A stretch of 64,000 nt of DNA from Streptomyces sp. TSRI0281 (GCF_001905125.1 NZ_LWLE01000035.1:192749-256748); one strand, 5' to 3'; numbered from the stretch's first letter, positions 16,847-25,041 are shown. Notes: generated from the letters alone by a model not told the origin. Numbers and translations are program-made.

Positions 16847-18073
16847 GTGATCTCGCGCAGAATGTTCCTGACGGGCGCCGCCGCCTCGGCCACGGCGCTG
16901 ACCTACCCGCTCTGGGGAAGCGCCCTGAGCCCCCGCGCCTCCGCGGCACCCGCGACCTGTGAACTGGCCCTGGAGAACCGCTCGTTGCCGGGCACGGTGC
17001 ATGCCTATGTCACCGGCCACGAGCAGGGCACCGACCGCTGGGTGCTGCTGCGCGCGGACGGCGGCGTCTACCACCCGGACTCCCCCGGCGCGCCGCAGAC
17101 CCCGCTGCCGGTCGACTGCGCCATTCCGCTGAAGGGCGCGGGCGCGGGACCGGTCGTCCTGACGCTTCCCCAGATGTACGGGGCCCGTGTCTACTTCGTA
17201 CGCGACGGCAAGCTGGACTTCTATCTGAACCCCGGCCCCTCCCTGGTGGAACCGGCCTTCGCGACACCCACGGACCCGAACTACGGGCGGACCTGGTCGT
17301 TCTGCGAGTTCACCTTCAACCCGCAGCAGCTGTTCGCGAACATCAGTTACGTCGACCTGGTGACCGCGCTGCCGATCGGGCTGACGCTGGAGGGCGACTC
17401 CACCCACACCGTCGCACCGCTCCCGGACGGCGCCGTGCAGCGGATCGCCGACGGCCTCACGGCACAGGCGGCCACGGACGGGCAGCCCTGGGACAAGCTG
17501 GTCACCCGGGGATCGGACGGCCATGTGCTGCGGGTCATCTCGCCGCAGAACCTGATGGCCCCGTTCTTCGACCGGCCGGACCAGATGCCGTTCCGGGACC
17601 TGTTCACGGCGCAGATCGACGAGGTCTGGAACAAGTACCGCTCCACCGACCTGCGCATCGATCTCCAGGGCGGCCGGGGCACACTCGCCGGGCGGGTCAG
17701 CGGTGACACGCTGACGTTCGCGGGCGGCCACACCTTCGTCAAGCCGGTGTCGAAGGACATCTTCACCTGCAACCACGGGCCGTTCACCAACAACCCGGGC
17801 GACTCCGACGACAAGAAGGCGCTCCTGGCGCGGCTGGCGGCGGGCTTCAACCGCTCGATCATGCTCAGCCACCCGCAGCAGCCGAACGGCACCACGGCGG
17901 CGGACTACTACCGGGGCACGGTGACCAACCACTGGTCGCGGGTCGTCCACGCCAACAGCCCGATCGGCTACGCCTTCCCGTACGACGACGTACGCCCCGA
18001 CGGCCGGCCGGACGTCTCGGGCGCGGCGCACGACGGCAACCCGCGGCGCTTCACGGTGAGCGTGGGTTCCTGA
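16847..18073 (+). CDS. Secreted GH64 beta-1,3-glucanase
   Basis: A 408-residue protein with a Tat signal (ISRRMFLTGAAASATALTYP, cleavage likely after ASA). The mature part has the GH64 thaumatin-like fold signatures: GPSLVEPAFATPTDPNYG, WSFCEFTFN with a candidate acidic catalytic residue, and ANISYVDLVTALPIGLTLEG. GH64 enzymes are inverting beta-1,3-glucanases that release laminaripentaose from fungal or algal glucans. Length matches the catalytic domain alone, without a carbohydrate-binding module. The GTG start has GGGAG upstream. The palindrome at 16701-16716 suggests control by a LacI-family repressor responsive to a glucan oligosaccharide. Confidence 0.88.
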   Translation: MISRRMFLTGAAASATALTYPLWGSALSPRASAAPATCELALENRSLPGTVHAYVTGHEQGTDRWVLLRADGGVYHPDSPGAPQTPLPVDCAIPLKGAGAGPVVLTLPQMYGARVYFVRDGKLDFYLNPGPSLVEPAFATPTDPNYGRTWSFCEFTFNPQQLFANISYVDLVTALPIGLTLEGDSTHTVAPLPDGAVQRIADGLTAQAATDGQPWDKLVTRGSDGHVLRVISPQNLMAPFFDRPDQMPFRDLFTAQIDEVWNKYRSTDLRIDLQGGRGTLAGRVSGDTLTFAGGHTFVKPVSKDIFTCNHGPFTNNPGDSDDKKALLARLAAGFNRSIMLSHPQQPNGTTAADYYRGTVTNHWSRVVHANSPIGYAFPYDDVRPDGRPDVSGAAHDGNPRRFTVSVGS

Positions 18074-18095
18074 CCCTGCCCCACCAGGGTGCGCG

Positions 18096-18125
18096 GGTGC
18101 CCCCGCCCCGCGGGGCGGGGGCACC
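18096..18125. terminator. Bidirectional terminator
   Basis: A 30-base perfect palindrome made of GGTGCCCCCGCCCCG (18096-18110) and its complement (18111-18125), placed between converging genes. Confidence 0.8.
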
Positions 18126-18164
18126 TCCGTGCGTCACCGGCCGGCGCTGTCCACGGCCGGTGCC

Positions 18165-19250
18165 CTACCCGCTCAGCCCGTTGATGCGGTACTGCATCAC
18201 CCGGTAGTTCTGGTCGTCGTACCACTGGCTGACGGCGATATGGAAGTCCGCGAAGGTCGATCCCGGGATGATGAAACCGCCGTACGGACTCGCCACCGCA
18301 TTGCCGAATTCCAGTCCTGGCACGGTCGGGACGATGATGGTCTGTTCCGGTGTGGCGAACAGATTGGACGTGGGCAGCGCGAAAATCTGGGCGCGCATGT
18401 CGAGCGGGGCCATATTGAGCCAGCTGAGTGCGTATTTTCCGTCCATGGCGCGGAAGCAGATCTCGCCCCATCGGCGCGGCCCGATGACCGAGGTCGGATA
18501 GTTGCCCCAGGCCCAGACCCCGTTCGCGTACCCCCAGGGCTCGTATGCCGCGGGATTTCCGAGGGCGTCCTGCGGAACCCGGTGGAGCAGCAGGTCCGAC
18601 GTCACATCCCGGTTGAACACCGTGGACAGGACGTAGCAGTATCCGTCGTCCGCCACCGCGTAGGTCTTCTGCTGGAACTGCCCGTTGTACTGGTCGCCCG
18701 CCCATTGGCAGAGGTACTCCCAGGTCTCCCCGTTGTCCCGGGAGCGCCAGAAATCGGAGTGGTGGGTCTGGTAAATCACTCCGCGCATGAGGTGCATGTA
18801 CATCGTGTCGCCGATGGTGAACACATCGGAGGGAATGGCGGTGGTGCCGCCGTCGTGCCCCTCGGGGACCAGGCCCACGGCATGGGCGCCTCCCACGCTG
18901 TCGTCGATGACGAGGGAGCCGAGGGAGGCGTTGCGGGACCGCAGGCCCACCGGTGACCGCCAGTCGGGGCCGCCCACACCGCCTCCGTCGAAGGTGTCGC
19001 CCCCGACGAAGAGCATGGAGCCGTCGGGGCAGCGGGCGGGGATGCCCAGGTCGGTCCAGGGAGCAGCGAAGCGGCCGGTCTCCGCCGGGCCGGTGAGGTT
19101 GCGCACCTTCCCGCCGGTGATCAGTCGCTCGCCGCTCCCGGCGGCGCCCGCGGCCGTGCTGCCCGCGGCGACGCCCGCCGCGGCGAGGACGACGCCCGTA
19201 CCGGCCCGCAGGAGCGAGCGGCGCGTCAGGGAGTGGGGGGATCGGTGCAT
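18165..19250 (-). CDS. Secreted DUF4185 domain protein
   Basis: A 361-residue protein with a Tat-type signal (LTRRSLLRAGTGVVLAAAGV; Ala-rich cleavage region). The mature protein has repeated beta-propeller-like strands: CPDGSMLFVGGDTFDGGG, SDFWRSRDNGETWEYLC, GRFAAPWTDLGIPARCPDG and a YGGFIIPGSTFADFHIAV end. These are typical of DUF4185, whose members resemble sialidase or glycosidase propellers; their activity is not established. The ATG at 19250 has AGGAG 8 bases upstream. Neighbouring secreted carbohydrate enzymes make a role in glycan binding or hydrolysis plausible. Confidence 0.75.
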   Translation of the reverse strand: MHRSPHSLTRRSLLRAGTGVVLAAAGVAAGSTAAGAAGSGERLITGGKVRNLTGPAETGRFAAPWTDLGIPARCPDGSMLFVGGDTFDGGGVGGPDWRSPVGLRSRNASLGSLVIDDSVGGAHAVGLVPEGHDGGTTAIPSDVFTIGDTMYMHLMRGVIYQTHHSDFWRSRDNGETWEYLCQWAGDQYNGQFQQKTYAVADDGYCYVLSTVFNRDVTSDLLLHRVPQDALGNPAAYEPWGYANGVWAWGNYPTSVIGPRRWGEICFRAMDGKYALSWLNMAPLDMRAQIFALPTSNLFATPEQTIIVPTVPGLEFGNAVASPYGGFIIPGSTFADFHIAVSQWYDDQNYRVMQYRINGLSG

Positions 19251-19501
19251 GGGACAGCTCCTGTGGAGAGGGGCTCGCTGCGGCCGGGTCGACGTGGGGC
19301 CAATTCGGCCGGCCCGCTGGACCTTTCGGAGCGTAGGTCCCGATGTCCCCGCGCGAAAGGTGGTGTTCACCGGCGCATTTTCCCTGCCATTGGTCCGACC
19401 GCTGAAAGAACACCCGGCAGGCAATGGGGGTGCCGGTTTTGCCAACTTCCCTTTTATGCAACAGTCTTGACTTTGGATTCGGATACGCGACACCGTGCGG
19501 T

Positions 19502-20161
19502 ATGCGAAAGAACTCAACCCCCCACCGCATGCTCGTATGTCTGGCCGCAGCCGGAATTCTGCTCTCCCTGCCGGCCACCGCCCACGCGGCATCCACCCCC
19601 GACCCCGCCCCCCACGGCCTGCGCGCTTTCCAGGCGAACCACGGACTCCGCCCCACCGGTTCCATGGACGCCGTCACCGCCCGACTGCTCGACGCGGCTC
19701 CGGACAGTGAATTGCGTACGGTCTTCACCGCGCCGTCCGACCTCGGCCCCGAAGAGCTCGCCAACGCCCGCACGGTCATCGGCGTCGGAAAGGGCGCACA
19801 GATACCGGAACAGGGTCAGGTCATCGCCCTGATGACGGCCATGCAGGAATCGAAGTTCGTCAACTACACGGTTCCCGTCGACCATGACTCGCTGGGCATC
19901 TTCCAGCAGCGGCCCAGCACCGGCTGGGGCACTCCGGAGCAGATCACGGATGTCGCCACGTCGTCCAAGTCCTTCTACGGGGTGGCGCCGTTCGGCAACA
20001 ACCCCGGACTGATCCAGATCACCGGCTGGGAGTCCATGGCTCCCGGTGACGTGTGCCAGGCGGTGCAGCGTTCCGCGTATCCCGACCGGTACGCGCAGTG
20101 GGAGCAGTTCGCCCGCGACCTGCTCGCGCAGGAGGGCCCCACGGTCGACCCGATCCCCTGA
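19502..20161 (+). CDS. Secreted peptidoglycan-binding/lysozyme-like protein
   Basis: A 219-residue secreted protein. Its Sec signal (LVCLAAAGILLSLPATAHAA) is followed by a short PG-binding-domain-1-like segment (GLRAFQANHGLRPTGSMDAV, about 38-58). The conserved C-terminal half (MTAMQESKFVNYTVPVDHDS, LGIFQQRPSTGWGTPEQI, NPGLIQITGWESMAPGDVCQ) is typical of a streptomycete family with a lysozyme or transglycosylase-like fold; MQES could hold the catalytic Glu. The ATG at 19502 puts the signal peptide at the N-terminus; an upstream in-frame start at 19424 does not. The gene is divergent from the DUF4185 gene. Confidence 0.72.
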   Translation: MRKNSTPHRMLVCLAAAGILLSLPATAHAASTPDPAPHGLRAFQANHGLRPTGSMDAVTARLLDAAPDSELRTVFTAPSDLGPEELANARTVIGVGKGAQIPEQGQVIALMTAMQESKFVNYTVPVDHDSLGIFQQRPSTGWGTPEQITDVATSSKSFYGVAPFGNNPGLIQITGWESMAPGDVCQAVQRSAYPDRYAQWEQFARDLLAQEGPTVDPIP

Positions 20162-20188
20162 CGAGGCGTTACGCCTCCATAGACGCGG

Positions 20189-20216
20189 GTGCCCCCGTCC
20201 GGCGGGACGGGGGCAC
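20189..20216 (+). terminator. Terminator
   Basis: GTGCCCCCGTCC (20189-20200) and GGACGGGGGCAC (20205-20216) make a 12-bp stem with a 4-base loop, 27 bp after the preceding stop. The stretch to 20372 holds only imperfect GC-rich direct repeats (GGTCCGYGGCCGGCYGTTGC at about 20270 and 20319). Confidence 0.8.
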
Positions 20217-20372
20217 TCGTATGTTCGCGGGGCCCGCGGTCGGTGGTTCACGGTCGCCGGGCCCGCCGGTCCGCGGCCGGCTGTTGCGGGATGACCCGTG
20301 GCCGGTGGTTCCCGGATGGTCCGTGGCCGGCCGTTGCGGGGATGCCCGGTCAACCGTTCCCGGGGTCCGCGG

Positions 20373-20906
20373 TCAGCAGCCGCCGCAGTTGTAGAACGTC
20401 ACGTCCCAGTGGTTGCCCTCGTCCGCGTAGATGTTGCCGGAGCCGGACTGGTACTGGGGTGCACCGTCGCCGCGCACACCGATGTAGGTGAAGACGCCCG
20501 TGACGTAGTTGGTGACGCAGCTGCTCTTGGCGAAGTCGAGCTTGTAGCCGTTCCAGTGGGAGTACGTACCGCCGGCGTGCCCGGTCTCGGTGCCGCCGGT
20601 GATGTTGAGCGCGCAGCCCGTGGCGCTCTTCAGCGTCTGGGCGCCCTGGGCGGTCGCCTGGTTCAGCTGGTCGAACGACGTGCACGTGGGGACGTTCCGG
20701 TCGGAGCAGCCGCCCGAGGACGACCAGGTGACCCCGGACGAGGAGAAGCGTGAGGCCGCCTGGGAGTGGGTCAGCTTGGTGTCGGCGTGCGCCTCGGTGG
20801 CGCCGCCGCCGAGGGCGCCGATGCCGGGGGCGAAGAGTGCGCCGAGGACGAGGGCCAGGGCGGTGAGGGCGGAACGGAGTCTCGGGCGGGTCGCCTGGGT
20901 CACCAT
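20373..20906 (-). CDS. Small secreted protein, probably M15/VanY-like zinc peptidase fold
   Basis: A 177-residue protein with a Sec signal and cleavage near THA/ADT. The mature part has four or more cysteines. The spacing YSHWNGYKLDF (S-x-H-x4-K-x-D) and a late HWDV resemble the zinc ligands of LD/DD-carboxypeptidases of the M15 group. The peptide TGCALNITGGTETGHAGG precedes them, as in phage-type endopeptidases. If so it would trim peptidoglycan stem peptides. The ATG at 20906 is preferred over 20927 because GGAGG lies 9 bases upstream. The protein ends in NCGGC. Assignment rests on motif spacing only. Confidence 0.55.
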   Translation of the reverse strand: MVTQATRPRLRSALTALALVLGALFAPGIGALGGGATEAHADTKLTHSQAASRFSSSGVTWSSSGGCSDRNVPTCTSFDQLNQATAQGAQTLKSATGCALNITGGTETGHAGGTYSHWNGYKLDFAKSSCVTNYVTGVFTYIGVRGDGAPQYQSGSGNIYADEGNHWDVTFYNCGGC

Positions 20907-21035
20907 GGGGGGATTCCTCCTGCTCATGACAATTTGTGGGGTGCACGGCCACGCGGAAGACACGTACCGGCAGGGAGATAGTGCCCGAGCTCTACGCGCG
21001 TCCGCCAGAGGGTGGCGTGTTGCTATGTGGTGAAC

Positions 21036-21080
21036 CGGGGCTTGGGGAACATCGGTACAGCGGTTGGCGCCGAGAACGAT
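21036..21080 (+). repeat. Left arm of an inverted repeat bounding the Tn3-remnant cassette
   Basis: This stretch matches the reverse complement of about 24153-24201 with few differences. The shared exact blocks are GGGCTTGGGG, GGTACAGCGGTTGGCGC and GAGAACGATC. It lies just upstream of a Tn3-type transposase start, so it may derive from a res or leader region of the element rather than from the terminal 38-bp repeats, which I could not find. Confidence 0.75.
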
Positions 21081-21095
21081 CTTGAGCAGTGAGCG

Positions 21096-21362
21096 GTGAA
21101 CTTCGACCAGGCCGAGGCGTACGGAAAATTCGTCGAGGAGCCGACGCGCCCGGAGTTGGAGCGCTTCTTCTTCCTGGACGACGTGGACCGCGACCTGATC
21201 GCGCTGCGGCGTACGCGGTACCACCAACTGGGCTTCGCTCCGCAGATATGCCCGGTGCGCTACATCGGCAGGCTCCTGCCGGACGATCCGCTGGGCGTGC
21301 CGTGGCCGGTGGTGGAGCACCTGGCCGAGCAGCTCGGCATCAAGGACGTCTCGGAAAGCCCG
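21096..21362 (+). pseudogene. Tn3-family transposase, N-terminal fragment (DUF4158)
   Basis: The frame from GTG 21096 reads FDQAEAYGKFVEEPTRPELE, RFFFLDDVDRDLIALRRTRY, HQLGFAPQICPVRYIGRLLP and VEHLAEQLGIKDVSE. This is the DUF4158 domain that opens Tn3-family transposases of about 1000 residues. Homology stops after about 88 codons, just before the converging TetR gene, so over 90% of the transposase is missing. An 8-bp hairpin (21366-21387, GGGTGTAG/CTACACCC) marks the junction and may terminate the tetR transcript. Confidence 0.8.
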
Positions 21363-21390
21363 GATGGGTGTAGCTCTCGCTACACCCAAG

Positions 21391-22002
21391 TCAGCTTGAC
21401 ACTCCCTCCCGTCGCCGGTCATCGCCGGCTGTGGCGGGGATGGCGGTGGCGATGAGGACGGCGGCGATGGCGGCGGCGATGGGGAAGGCGTCGGCGTCGA
21501 GGACCCGGGTGCGGGCCGCGGCGCCGTCGATGAGCAGCGCGAGCTGCTCGCCGAGCTGTTCAGGGTCGGCGGCACCGGCTTCGCGGGCGGTGTCGGCGAG
21601 CCGCGCGGCGACGGCTTTCTTGTAGTCGCGTGCGTACTGGGATGCGGGGTGTTGGGGGTCGTGGAGTTCGACGGCGGCGGCGATGTAGGGGCACAGGGGG
21701 GTGGTGGGGGGGATGTCGAAGGCGGCGAGGAGCCGTTCGCGGGGCGTGAGGTCGGCGCGGTCGAACACACCGGACAGAACGGCGGGGTCGAACCGGCGCA
21801 GGTACTCGGCGACGAGTTCGTCCTTGCCGGTGAAGTGCTGGTAGGCCGTTCGCTTGGACACCTCGGCCGCCGCGCAGAGCTGGTCCATGCCGGTGCGGTT
21901 GATGCCCTGCTCGCGGAACAGTTGCTGGGCCGCGCTGATGATGCGCTCGCGAGCGCCCCGGCCGCGGCGGCGGCCCGTGGGGCCCTTCTCCAACTCTGTC
22001 AT
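21391..22002 (-). CDS. TetR-family transcriptional regulator
   Basis: A 203-residue regulator. The N-terminal helix-turn-helix (ISAAQQLFREQGINRTGMDQ, LCAAAEVSKRTAYQHFTGKD) sits at about residues 22-66. A C-terminal ligand domain of about 130 residues follows. It is divergent from the SDR oxidoreductase gene. An imperfect palindrome in the shared promoter region (22074-22097) and a half-site at 22035 fit autoregulation and control of the SDR operon. The start has only a weak Shine-Dalgarno. The gene lies within the Tn3-bounded cassette. Confidence 0.87.
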   Translation of the reverse strand: MTELEKGPTGRRRGRGARERIISAAQQLFREQGINRTGMDQLCAAAEVSKRTAYQHFTGKDELVAEYLRRFDPAVLSGVFDRADLTPRERLLAAFDIPPTTPLCPYIAAAVELHDPQHPASQYARDYKKAVAARLADTAREAGAADPEQLGEQLALLIDGAAARTRVLDADAFPIAAAIAAVLIATAIPATAGDDRRREGVSS

Positions 22003-22073
22003 GGGCCCAGCGTACCGCAGCCGGGTAACGACCGGTGTACATAGATTGCGCCCCGGCCGCCCGCCGCGTACGT

Positions 22074-22097
22074 TAAGCACACAAGGCGGTGTACTTA
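22074..22097. promoter_or_regulatory. Candidate TetR operator
   Basis: TAAGCACAC (22074-22082) and GTGTACTTA (22089-22097) are inverted with one mismatch and a 6-base spacer. A related half-site GTGTACATA lies at 22035-22043. Both are in the 144-bp divergent region between tetR and the SDR gene. Confidence 0.6.
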
Positions 22098-22146
22098 GCG
22101 CCGTCGCCCCAGGCACACACGGCACCACCGACCCAAGGGAATGACT

Positions 22147-22881
22147 ATGGGAAAGCTCGACGGCAAGGTCGCGGTCATCACCGGCGGCACCACCGGCATG
22201 GCGCTGGCCGGTGCGAAGCTGTTCGTCGACGAGGGAGCGCACGTCTTCATCACCGGCCGCCGCCAGGACGCCCTGGACGCGGCCGTGAAGCAGATCGGCC
22301 GCAACGTCACCGGCGTCCAGGGTGACGCCGCCGACCTGGACGACCTGGACCGCCTGTACGACACCGTCAAGCGGGAGAAGGGCAGCCTCGACGTGCTGTG
22401 GGCCAGCGCCGGCGGGGGCGAGCCCGCCCCGCTCGGTGAGATCACCGAGGCCCAGTTCGACACCTGGTTCGGGCTCAACGCCCGCGGCACCCTGTTCACC
22501 GTCCAAAAGGCCCTCCCGCTCTTCAATGACGGCGGCTCCATCCTCATGACCGGCTCCAACGCCTCCCTCGGCGCCTTCCCCGGCTGGAGCGTCTACGCCG
22601 GCAGCAAGGCCGTCCAGCAGGCCTGGGCCCGCGTCTGGCTCAACGAACTCAAGGACCGCCGCATCCGCGTCAACGTCCTGACCCCCGGCCAGGTCGCCAC
22701 CGCCAAGCAGGCAGAACTCTTCGACGAGGCCACCAAGCGCCAGTTCGAGTCCCTCATCCCCCGCGGCCAGATGGGCCGCCCCGACGAGATCGCCACCGCC
22801 GCCCTCTTCCTCGCCTCCGACGACTCCAGCTATGTCAACGGCATGGAACTCGTCGCCGACGGCGGCACCACCGCCATCTGA
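22147..22881 (+). CDS. SDR-family oxidoreductase
   Basis: A 244-residue short-chain dehydrogenase/reductase. The nucleotide-binding loop TGGTTGM (about 15-21) is a variant of TGxxxGxG. The Ser-Tyr-Lys catalytic set lies in GSNASLGAFPGWSVYAGSKA, with YxxxK near residue 153. The C-terminal GGTT loop is present. An Arg in the TGRR segment suggests NADPH use. The ATG at 22147 is preferred because AAGGGA is 6 bases upstream of it and directly abuts the alternative ATG at 22141. It is followed after 32 bp by an F420/NADP-type reductase, probably in one operon under TetR control. The substrate is unknown. Confidence 0.87.
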   Translation: MGKLDGKVAVITGGTTGMALAGAKLFVDEGAHVFITGRRQDALDAAVKQIGRNVTGVQGDAADLDDLDRLYDTVKREKGSLDVLWASAGGGEPAPLGEITEAQFDTWFGLNARGTLFTVQKALPLFNDGGSILMTGSNASLGAFPGWSVYAGSKAVQQAWARVWLNELKDRRIRVNVLTPGQVATAKQAELFDEATKRQFESLIPRGQMGRPDEIATAALFLASDDSSYVNGMELVADGGTTAI

Positions 22882-22913
22882 ACCGGACAACCACAACCAG
22901 GACAGGACATCTC

Positions 22914-23537
22914 GTGAGCAGCATCAGCATCATCGGCACCGGGAACATGGCCCGCACCATCGGCGCACGGGCGATAGCGGGCGGCAACACCGTCGAGGTC
23001 ATGGGCCGCGATCAGCCCAAGGCCGCCGACCTGGCCAAAACTCTCGGCGGCGGCACCACGACGGGAGAATGGGGCACCGCCCCGGCCGGGGACATCGTCA
23101 TCGTGGCCCTGCTGTACGACGGCGTCGTGCCGGTCGTCGCCCAGTACGGAGACGCTCTCGCGGGCAAGGTCATCATCGACATCAGCAATCCCTTCAACTC
23201 CACGTTCGATGGGCTGGCCCACCGCGAGGAGACCTCGATCGCGCAGGAAGTCGCCAAGGCCGCCCCGGCAAGCGCCAGCGTGGTGAAGGCGTTCAACACC
23301 GTCTTCCGCCATGTCCTGGAGAAGGGTCGGCCCGACGTCTTCATCGCCGGCGACAGCACGCAGGCCAAGGCAAGCGTGGAAGCGTTCATCAAAAGCCTCG
23401 GGATGCGCCCGCTGGACGTCGGCGGCCTGAAAATGGCGCACTGGCTGGAAGGAGCGGGCGTGGTCACGGTGGGCCTCGCCAACCACGGGGTGGGGAACTT
23501 GGACTTCGCCCTCAGCATCACCGAGCTTCCCGTCTGA
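22914..23537 (+). CDS. NADPH-dependent F420 reductase-like protein
   Basis: A 207-residue Rossmann protein. It opens with SIIGTGNMARTIGARAIAGG (GxGxM/A dinucleotide loop at about 7-13) and continues ADLAKTLGGGTTTGEWGTAP, IVALLYDGVVPVVAQYGDAL and VIIDISNPFNSTFDGL. This is the pattern of F420:NADP oxidoreductase-like (FNO) proteins. It may supply reduced F420 or act as a general NADP-dependent dehydrogenase; the sequence does not separate these. The GTG start has AGGA 6 bases upstream. It lies in the cassette with the SDR gene. Confidence 0.8.
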   Translation: MSSISIIGTGNMARTIGARAIAGGNTVEVMGRDQPKAADLAKTLGGGTTTGEWGTAPAGDIVIVALLYDGVVPVVAQYGDALAGKVIIDISNPFNSTFDGLAHREETSIAQEVAKAAPASASVVKAFNTVFRHVLEKGRPDVFIAGDSTQAKASVEAFIKSLGMRPLDVGGLKMAHWLEGAGVVTVGLANHGVGNLDFALSITELPV

Positions 23538-23679
23538 GTTGACGGTTGCCGGATCACCGAAAGGACTCGCCACGTGAGGCCGTGGCGAGGTCTGTTCTGT
23601 CGGCGACCCCACTCGTGATCGTTCACGCCGGTCCGAGGCGTCTTGTAAGGCGGCAAAAGCGGCGACGTCCAGGCAGCCG

Positions 23680-24153
23680 GGCGGGGGCGACACCTTCGCC
23701 CGGCAAAACGAGACCGAGCGGGAAAACATCCAAGAGTCGACCCTCGAAGGACTCGACGCGGCGGCCCGCAAGGGCAAGCACTGCGGCCGCCCGCCCGTCA
23801 TCACCGAAGACATGCTGCACACCGTGCTCCGACGCCGTGCGAACGGCGAGTCGGTCGAGCAGATCCAGCCCGATCTGATCATCCTGACCGGCAAGCGCAA
23901 AGGTCAGGCCCCCAGCGTCGCGAGCAACTACCGCGCGCTCGCCGAGCACGAGAAGCCGGAGTCATACCCCGAGGCCGTCGCCCAGGCGCACGCCGACTTC
24001 GCCGACCTCCAGGACGTCGACGACATCCGTCGCCCCCGCCGGTTCCGTATCCGACGCCCCGGCGACCCGCCCACAGCCGACGAAGTCGATCTCCGCCGCC
24101 GGCTCCAGACCCAGCCTCACCCGAGCTCGGAGATCGCCACTCAGGCACCATGA
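23680..24153 (+). pseudogene. Tn3-type resolvase (serine recombinase), C-terminal fragment
   Basis: The frame reads FARQNETERENIQESTLEGL, DAAARKGKHCGRPPVITEDM, LHTVLRRRANGESVEQIQPD and GQAPSVASNYRALAEHEKPE. This matches the end of the catalytic domain, the RGKxGGRP hinge and the DNA-binding helix-turn-helix of Tn3-family resolvases. The N-terminal catalytic domain with its active-site Ser is absent, and the open frame upstream (to 23578) has no homology. It forms the right border of the cassette whose left border is the transposase fragment at 21096. Confidence 0.78.
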
Positions 24154-24263
24154 TCGTTCTCCGCGCCAACCGCTGTACCAATGCCCCCAAGCCCGTGAAC
24201 ATCGCGATGCGCGGGCCGCCCACGCGCACGCGGCCCCGCCCATACAGGGACCATAAAGGTTGA
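24150..24263 (+). CDS. Possible 37-residue ORF coupled to the resolvase remnant
   Basis: The ATG overlaps the resolvase stop codon (ATGA). The peptide begins MIVLRANRCTNAPKPVNIAM. The same peptide (IVLGANRCTDVPQAPVHHIA) can be read on the minus strand through the left inverted repeat near 21040-21085. It may be a small Tn3-associated reading frame or only the repeat seen in a coding frame. No start codon is present in the left copy. Confidence 0.3.
   Translation: MIVLRANRCTNAPKPVNIAMRGPPTRTRPRPYRDHKG
24153..24201 (-). repeat. Right arm of the inverted repeat bounding the Tn3-remnant cassette
   Basis: Reverse complement matches 21036-21080. The two arms are about 3.1 kb apart and enclose the TetR-SDR-reductase genes plus the transposase and resolvase fragments. 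Confidence 0.75.
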
Positions 24264-24272
24264 ACTTTGAAC
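24260..24272 (+). promoter_or_regulatory. TTGAAC direct repeat upstream of yceI
   Basis: TTGAAC occurs at 24260-24265 and 24267-24272, about 95 bp before the YceI start, in an AT-rich stretch unusual for this DNA. It may be a -35 region or an operator of a MarR-type regulator. No convincing -10 at proper spacing was found. Confidence 0.35.
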
Positions 24273-24362
24273 TAGATTCCTCTACAGTCAATCTCGTTGA
24301 AGGTTAAACAACGCCGCCGACATCTTTCACCGTCGCTCGATCACGTCCCCCGAGGAGGAGCC

Positions 24363-24974
24363 ATGGCTCTGTTCAACCGCAAGTCCACCACCGCCCCGTC
24401 CGCCACCGAGACCCCCGCGGTTGACCCTGCACTGGCCGCCCTGTCCGGCGACTACACGATCGACCCGGCCCACAGCAGCATCGGCTTCACCGTGCGTCAC
24501 GCGATGGTCACCAACGTGCGTGGCACCTTCGTCGAGCATGAGGGCGCCCTGAAGCTGGACGGTGCCGACCCCGCGAACTCCGCCGCCTCGATCGACGTGA
24601 AGATCGCCAGCGTCAACACCGGTATCGCCGACCGCGACGGCCACCTGGTCAGCGGCGACTTCTTCGACGCCGAGAAGTTCCCCCTCATGACGTTCCGCTC
24701 CACGGGGGCGGCGCAGCTGGGCGGCGACAAGTACCGGGTGACCGGCGACCTGACCATCAAGGACGTCACGCGCCCGCTCGCCATCGACCTGGAGTTCAAC
24801 GGCTCCGCCACGGACGTCTACGGCAACGAGCGCGTCGGCTTCGAGGGCAGCGCGGACATCCTCCGCTCCGACTGGGGCCTGACCTGGAACGCGGCGCTGG
24901 AGACCGGCGGCGTGATGGTGGCCGACAAGGTCAAGCTGAACTTCGACATCTCCGCGATCAAGGCCGCCGCCTGA
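24363..24974 (+). CDS. YceI-family lipid-binding protein
   Basis: A 203-residue protein. The YceI lipocalin-like beta-barrel runs from about residue 35 (YTIDPAHSSIGFTVRHAMVT, NVRGTFVEHEGALKLDG) to the end (RSDWGLTWNAALETGGVMVA). Family members bind long-chain isoprenoids or lipids. No signal peptide is visible; the N-terminus is FNRKSTTAPSATETP, so this copy is probably cytoplasmic. The ATG has a strong GAGGAGG 5 bases upstream. It is monocistronic, with its own terminator. Confidence 0.88.
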   Translation: MALFNRKSTTAPSATETPAVDPALAALSGDYTIDPAHSSIGFTVRHAMVTNVRGTFVEHEGALKLDGADPANSAASIDVKIASVNTGIADRDGHLVSGDFFDAEKFPLMTFRSTGAAQLGGDKYRVTGDLTIKDVTRPLAIDLEFNGSATDVYGNERVGFEGSADILRSDWGLTWNAALETGGVMVADKVKLNFDISAIKAAA

Positions 24975-24995
24975 TCCTCCGCACACGCACCCGCA

Positions 24996-25041
24996 CGGGC
25001 GGCCCCGCACCCATCCACACCGATGGGAACGGGGCCGCCCG
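24996..25041 (+). terminator. Terminator after yceI
   Basis: CGGGCGGCCCCG (24996-25007) and CGGGGCCGCCCG (25030-25041) pair over 12 bp. An inner stem CCCATC/GATGGG (25010-25015, 25022-25027) stacks inside. Confidence 0.75.

Noticed and set aside
21366..21387. GGGTGTAG/CTACACCC hairpin as a Tn3 terminal inverted repeat
   Set aside because: Too short and unlike the GGGG-leading 38-bp Tn3 ends; it is better explained as the tetR terminator at the breakpoint.
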